Positions 5,458-8,242 of a DNA stretch of 8,242 bases are shown here, piece by piece (the first letter of the stretch is position 1; each line of letters opens with the position of its first letter). Source of the stretch: an uncultured Selenomonadaceae bacterium (lineage in GTDB: Bacteria; Bacillota; Negativicutes; Selenomonadales; Selenomonadaceae); NCBI GenBank assembly GCA_905236665.1, contig CAJONF010000003.1:1-8242 (forward strand), in the 5' to 3' direction. A program made the position numbers and the translations under genes. Under the pieces are notes generated by a model, which saw only the letters and a program-made list of their open reading frames with translations, did not search any database and had not been told where the DNA came from.

Positions 5458-7101
5458 TACTGCTCCGGTTGAAGCAGAAGTTGTAAGCTTAGCGTAGCGG
5501 GCAAGGTAGCCGGTTTTGATTTTGGGTTCAGGCTTTGTCCAGGCGGCGCGGCGTTTGGCAAGTTCATCGTCGCTGACTTCGAGTTCAAGCTTGCGGTTGG
5601 GAATATCGATAAAAATTTGGTCGCCGTCTTTAATCAGCGCAATGGGTCCGCCTTCCATAGCTTCGGGGGAAATGTGACCAATGCACGCGCCCTGGCTGGC
5701 TCCGCTAAAACGCCCGTCCGTTATCAAGCCAACCTTTAAGCCCGCACCCGTGATAGCCGCCGTGGGATTCAACATTTCCTGCATACCGGGACCGCCTTTG
5801 GGACCTTCATAGCGAATGACAACAACATCACCGTCATGAATTTTGCCTCCCATAATCGCGTTGATAGCCGTCTCTTCCGAATCAAAACATTTTGCCGCGC
5901 CCTTGTAAACAAGCATATCCTCGCTGACAGCCGACGCCTTGACAACTGCATAATCGGGGCAAAGGTTGCCTTTTAAAATCGCAATACCGCCCGTGGTACG
6001 ATAGGGATTGTCCACGGTGTGAATAACGTCCGCCCGCTGAATTTGAGCATTTTTAATCCGTTCGCCGAGCGTGCCGGTAACTGTGAGCGCGTCTAGGTGC
6101 AAAAGATTTTTCTTGGAAAGTTCATGCATTACAGCGTTAATGCCGCCCGCTTCGTCAAGGTCTTGCATATGATGCTTGCCAGCGGGACTGAGCTTTGTGA
6201 TATATGGCGTGCGTGCAGAAATTTCATCAAAGAGAGTCGCCGGAATTTTTATTCCGCATTCGTTGGCAATCGCCGTCAAATGCAAAACCGTATTCGACGA
6301 GCCGCCAATACCCATATCAACAGTTATTGCGTTCTCGAAAGCTTTAAGCGTCAAAATATCTCGCGGGCAAATATTTTTCTCCAAAAGTTCCATAATGACT
6401 TTGCCGGCGCGTTTAGCCAAAATAAATCTGTCGCCGGTATATGCCGCGGGAATTGTGCCATTGCCGGGCAAAGCCATACCGAGAGCTTCCGATAAACAGT
6501 TCATAGTATTAGCTGTGAACAATCCCGCACATGAACCGCAACTGGGACAAGCGTGCGCCTCAAGATCTGCCATTTCTTCAGCTGACATTTTACCCGCCGC
6601 AAATTTGCCTGCCGCTTCAAACGCTTGACTGACGCTGATATCTCTGCCGTGAAAACGACCTGCAAGCATTGGTCCGCCGCTTACGATTATAGACGGGATA
6701 TTTAATCTTGCCGCCGCCATTAACATACCAGGTACGACTTTATCGCAGTTCGGGATTAAAATCAGCGCGTCAAATCCGCTTGCCATTGTCACCGCCTCGA
6801 TTGAGTCGGCAATAAGTTCGCGGCTCGCCAATGAATATTTCATGCCCGTATGACCCATTGCAATGCCGTCACACACGCCGATAGCGGGAAATTCAATCGG
6901 AGTTCCGCCAGCTGCCGCCACGCCCAATTTTACAGCCTCCGTTATAGATTTTAAATGAATATGCCCAGGGATTATCTCGTTGAAAGAGTTGCAAACGCCG
7001 ATAAGCGGTCTAGAAAGTTCATCTGCGCCCAATCCGTTTGCGTGAAATAAACTTCTGTGTGCACAACGCGTCGCACCTCTTTTAACTATGTCACTTCTCA
7101 T
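5446..7101 (-). CDS. ilvD: Dihydroxy-acid dehydratase (551 aa)
   Basis: IlvD dehydrates 2,3-dihydroxy-isovalerate and 2,3-dihydroxy-3-methylvalerate to the 2-keto acids leading to valine, leucine and isoleucine. The three cysteines expected for a [2Fe-2S] cluster are visible: C37 in GVCNSF, C119 in NCDKVVPGM and C191 in CPSCGSCAGLF. Metal ligands D78 (VCDGIAMGH), D120 and K121 are also present. The C-terminal signature GLITDGRFSGAS is intact. Length is normal for the bacterial enzyme. The ATG at 7101-7099 has AAGGAGG at 7111-7117, 9 bases upstream. The protein ends GAVVNA; family members I know tend to end near GAVL, and the last codons here fall inside a dispersed repeat, so the tail appears to be rewritten by it. 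It is the first gene of the minus-strand run. Confidence 0.98.
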   Translation of the reverse strand: MRSDIVKRGATRCAHRSLFHANGLGADELSRPLIGVCNSFNEIIPGHIHLKSITEAVKLGVAAAGGTPIEFPAIGVCDGIAMGHTGMKYSLASRELIADSIEAVTMASGFDALILIPNCDKVVPGMLMAAARLNIPSIIVSGGPMLAGRFHGRDISVSQAFEAAGKFAAGKMSAEEMADLEAHACPSCGSCAGLFTANTMNCLSEALGMALPGNGTIPAAYTGDRFILAKRAGKVIMELLEKNICPRDILTLKAFENAITVDMGIGGSSNTVLHLTAIANECGIKIPATLFDEISARTPYITKLSPAGKHHMQDLDEAGGINAVMHELSKKNLLHLDALTVTGTLGERIKNAQIQRADVIHTVDNPYRTTGGIAILKGNLCPDYAVVKASAVSEDMLVYKGAAKCFDSEETAINAIMGGKIHDGDVVVIRYEGPKGGPGMQEMLNPTAAITGAGLKVGLITDGRFSGASQGACIGHISPEAMEGGPIALIKDGDQIFIDIPNRKLELEVSDDELAKRRAAWTKPEPKIKTGYLARYAKLTTSASTGAVVNA

Positions 7102-7119
7102 TTAAATTGCCCTCCTTAA

Positions 7120-7139
7120 AAAATCTTTGAAAAGATTTT
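7120..7139. promoter_or_regulatory. Perfect 8-bp inverted repeat over the ilvD promoter start region
   Basis: AAAATCTT (7120-7127) and AAGATTTT (7132-7139) are perfectly complementary around the 4-base spacer TGAA. The repeat overlaps the -10 box of the minus-strand promoter and the expected transcription start near 7128, and ends just before the ilvD ribosome binding site. This placement suits a repressor operator. It could instead be a weak hairpin in the short 5' leader. The geometry is seen directly; the function is inferred and the regulator is unknown. Confidence 0.45.
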
Positions 7140-7163
7140 ACCGCATTTATCGACGCTATGCAA
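7135..7163 (-). promoter_or_regulatory. Sigma-70-type promoter for ilvD (TTGCAT-17-TAAAAT)
   Basis: On the minus strand a -35 box TTGCAT (7163-7158) and a -10 box TAAAAT (7140-7135) are separated by exactly 17 bases. Initiation near 7128 would give a leader of only about 26 bases before the ilvD ATG. That leaves no room for a T-box or an attenuator, so any control should act at initiation. Confidence 0.6.
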
Positions 7164-7177
7164 TGAAAAATTTTGGG

Positions 7178-7206
7178 TTGAAGTTTTTATCCCGCTGAAT
7201 TATAAT
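7178..7206 (+). promoter_or_regulatory. Sigma-70-type promoter for the HPt/flavin reductase pair (TTGAAG-17-TATAAT)
   Basis: A -35 box TTGAAG (7178-7183) and a consensus -10 box TATAAT (7201-7206) are spaced by 17 bases. Initiation near 7213 would place the start about 40 bases before the ATG at 7253. The two divergent promoters lie back to back: their -35 boxes are only 14 bases apart, so a regulator bound here could affect both directions. Confidence 0.65.
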
Positions 7207-7252
7207 GAAAAAAATTTTTCGATAGGAAAATATGTACAGGAGGTAAATCTTA

Positions 7253-7591
7253 ATGCTCACGATTGAAAAACTTCAAGGATACGGCGTTAATACAAAAGAA
7301 GGACTAGCGCGTTGCATGGGCATGGAAAAATTTTATTTCCGTATGCTGGGCATGGGACTCAAAAATGATTCGTTTGAAAAACTCGGCAAAGCACTGCAAG
7401 AAAATAATTTAGAAGAAGCATTTGAACAGGCGCACGCGCTTAAAGGCGTCGTCGGAAATTTGGCACTCACCCCGATTTACGATCCGCTTGCCGAAATGAC
7501 CGAAATGCTCCGTGCAAAAAAAGACGCCGATTACGTGGCGATGTATGCGCCGATTAAAGAGATTCGCGATAAATTAGTTGCTGAATTATAA
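7253..7591 (+). CDS. Stand-alone histidine phosphotransfer (HPt) domain protein (112 aa)
   Basis: This is a small, almost entirely helical protein whose centre matches the HPt signature: FEQAHALKGVVGNLAL, with H61 as the expected phospho-accepting histidine followed by the LKG and the NLAL segment. HPt proteins shuttle phosphate between response-regulator receiver domains in multi-step phosphorelays. The N-terminal part (residues 1-50, with CMGMEKFYFRML and FEKLGKALQ) fits the first helices of the four-helix bundle. No kinase or receiver domain is fused or encoded nearby, so the partners are unknown. The ATG at 7253 has a very strong AGGAGGT (7238-7244), 8 bases upstream, and a good promoter lies ahead. 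It is followed after 5 bases by the flavin reductase gene, so the two are almost certainly cotranscribed. Confidence 0.85.
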   Translation: MLTIEKLQGYGVNTKEGLARCMGMEKFYFRMLGMGLKNDSFEKLGKALQENNLEEAFEQAHALKGVVGNLALTPIYDPLAEMTEMLRAKKDADYVAMYAPIKEIRDKLVAEL

Positions 7592-7592
7592 A

Positions 7593-7608
7593 GGGAGTGA
7601 TTTTTACG
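7593..7608 (+). promoter_or_regulatory. Ribosome binding site that argues for a non-standard start (ACG at 7606)
   Basis: GGGAG (7593-7597) is the only Shine-Dalgarno sequence before the flavin reductase gene. The only standard in-frame start, GTG at 7597-7599, overlaps it and therefore has no spacing. The in-frame ACG at 7606-7608 lies 8 bases beyond GGAG, the spacing seen at the other genes here. Confidence 0.45.
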
Positions 7609-8139
7609 AAACGTGAGATAAATCCGTTCGATTACGCAGGAGATATCATAAAAGCTCTGCCGCGTGGCATTTTGCTGGCAAGTGAGGCTGAAGATTGCGT
7701 AAATGCTATGACAATCGGCTGGGGGACAATCGGAATTGAATGGGGCGTGCCGATTTTTGCTGCTTACGTCCGCACAAATCGTTTCACTTATGACCTTTTG
7801 GAACGCACTGGCGAATTTACAGTTTGTGTACCCTATGGCGAAAAATTTTCTAAAGAAGTAACAAAGGCTATTGGCATTTGCGGCAGTAAATCCGGTCGCG
7901 ATGTAGATAAGCTTGCTCAAGCCGGCGTTCACACCATGGAAGCTGAAATTGTTCGCCCGCCCGCGATTAAAGAATTTCCGCTAACTTTGGAATGTCGCGT
8001 CGTGTTCAGCCAACTTCAACCGATTAAAGAAATTTCGCCGCGCTTTGGAAAGTTTTATGTCCCGAATACTGCGCACTCCGAACCGCACGTTGCTTATTAT
8101 GGCGAAATCCTCAAGGCGTACATTATCGAAGATGAATAA
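7597..8139 (+). CDS. Flavin reductase-like (flavoredoxin-type) FMN-binding protein (about 177-180 aa)
   Basis: The protein resembles the flavin reductase-like, split-barrel FMN-binding family (flavoredoxin type), which binds FMN and moves electrons in the cytoplasm; its physiological substrate is not evident. The family pattern is present: PRGILLAS (22-29), NAMTIGWGTIGIEWG (36-50, the usual FMN-phosphate region), YVRTNRFTYDLLERTGEFTV (57-76), GSKSGRDVDK (96-105) and LECRVV (131-136). Numbering is from GTG at 7597. That GTG overlaps the GGGAG site, so true initiation is probably at ACG 7606, giving a protein that starts just before KREINPFDYAG, where I expect relatives to begin. It lies 5 bases after the HPt gene, in the same operon. 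There is no clear intrinsic terminator after it, only the hairpin of the adjacent transposon remnant. Confidence 0.82.
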   Translation: MIFTKREINPFDYAGDIIKALPRGILLASEAEDCVNAMTIGWGTIGIEWGVPIFAAYVRTNRFTYDLLERTGEFTVCVPYGEKFSKEVTKAIGICGSKSGRDVDKLAQAGVHTMEAEIVRPPAIKEFPLTLECRVVFSQLQPIKEISPRFGKFYVPNTAHSEPHVAYYGEILKAYIIEDE

Positions 8140-8149
8140 ATTTTATAAT

Positions 8150-8242
8150 ACGCGCCGTAAGACCCCGCACTTTAGGGCGGGGGATATACGGGAAGTTACG
8201 CCTTTGGAGACTATGTAAGACGCATTGCGCAACAGTCGTTGA
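8150..8242 (+). pseudogene. Decayed 3' end of an IS200/IS605-family tnpB gene (continues past the window edge or ends here)
   Basis: One plus-strand frame reads RRKTPHFRAG, then GDIREVTPLETM, a stop (TAA at 8216-8218), then DALRNSR and a second stop (TGA at 8240-8242). REVTPxET followed by a DALRNSR-like stretch is what I recall from the C-terminal tails of TnpB proteins of IS200/IS605 elements. The sense that both halves stay in one frame across a stop suggests decay. The RuvC and zinc-ribbon parts of TnpB should lie upstream, but that space is occupied by the flavin reductase gene, so only the tail is here. The call rests on memory of family tails and a short segment. Confidence 0.5.
8155..8191 (+). 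repeat. GC-rich two-part hairpin within the tnpB remnant (transposon right-end type)
   Basis: CCGTA (8155-8159) pairs with TACGG (8187-8191), and inside it CCCCGC (8163-8168) pairs with GCGGGG (8177-8182) around an 8-base loop. Such hairpins near the 3' end are typical of IS200/IS605 elements, where they serve TnpA recognition or form part of the TnpB guide RNA. No T-run follows, so it is not a classical intrinsic terminator, but it might still help to end the HPt/flavin reductase transcript. Confidence 0.6.

Noticed and set aside
7207..7252. AATTTTTC...GGAAAAT stretch considered as a CodY-like box before the HPt gene
   Set aside because: The half-sites are too far apart and too degenerate compared with the AATTTTCWGAAAATT consensus to support a call.
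7531..7932. 133-codon minus-strand frame opposite the HPt and flavin reductase genes
   Set aside because: Both plus-strand genes have clear family motifs and good translation signals, while this frame has none.
1..8242. CRISPR array, tRNA or rRNA genes, toxin-antitoxin or phage defence genes
   Set aside because: No regularly spaced repeats, no cloverleaf or rRNA sequence, and no defence-type gene was found; all long frames are accounted for by the genes listed.

Overview
The window reads as chromosomal DNA of a low-to-medium GC Bacillota, most likely a diderm Negativicutes (Selenomonas-like). This is an inference. It rests on strong GGAGG-type ribosome binding sites, AT-rich codon choice, a PilO-like pilus protein, a stand-alone HPt protein and a flavoredoxin-type flavin reductase. 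No taxonomic marker gene is complete here; only the 3' end of rpsR is present.

Layout. Bases 2-160 are the C-terminal end of rpsR (ribosomal protein S18). A 41-base imperfect hairpin follows, then a PilO-like membrane protein gene (227-766, plus strand) whose stop codon overlaps the stop codon of the convergent trpB. From 7101 down to 763 the minus strand carries one compact run of genes: ilvD, murB, trpD, trpC, trpF, trpB. The trpD/trpC and trpF/trpB junctions are 4-base ATGA overlaps. trpC and trpF are instead separated by about 135 bases that hold a nested stem-loop. From 7253 a divergent plus-strand pair encodes an HPt phosphotransfer protein and a flavin reductase-like protein. The last ~90 bases look like the decayed 3' end of an IS200/IS605 tnpB gene with its hairpin.

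How the genes fit together. trpD, trpC, trpF and trpB cover anthranilate to indole-3-glycerol phosphate and the final indole-to-tryptophan step. trpE/trpG and trpA are not in the window. ilvD (branched-chain amino acids) and murB (peptidoglycan) sit upstream in the same direction and could share the promoter I see in front of ilvD (TTGCAT-17-TAAAAT). That promoter overlaps a perfect 8-bp inverted repeat that could be an operator. A divergent promoter (TTGAAG-17-TATAAT) precedes the HPt gene.

Most of the window is ordinary metabolism. The parts that deserve a second look are: the structured insert between trpC and trpF; a dispersed AT-rich repeat (core AATGAGGAATTA) that appears twice, once as a hairpin after rpsR and once bridging ilvD and murB, where it supplies the last ilvD codons and the murB ribosome binding site; the likely non-standard start of the flavin reductase gene; and the tnpB remnant at the right edge.
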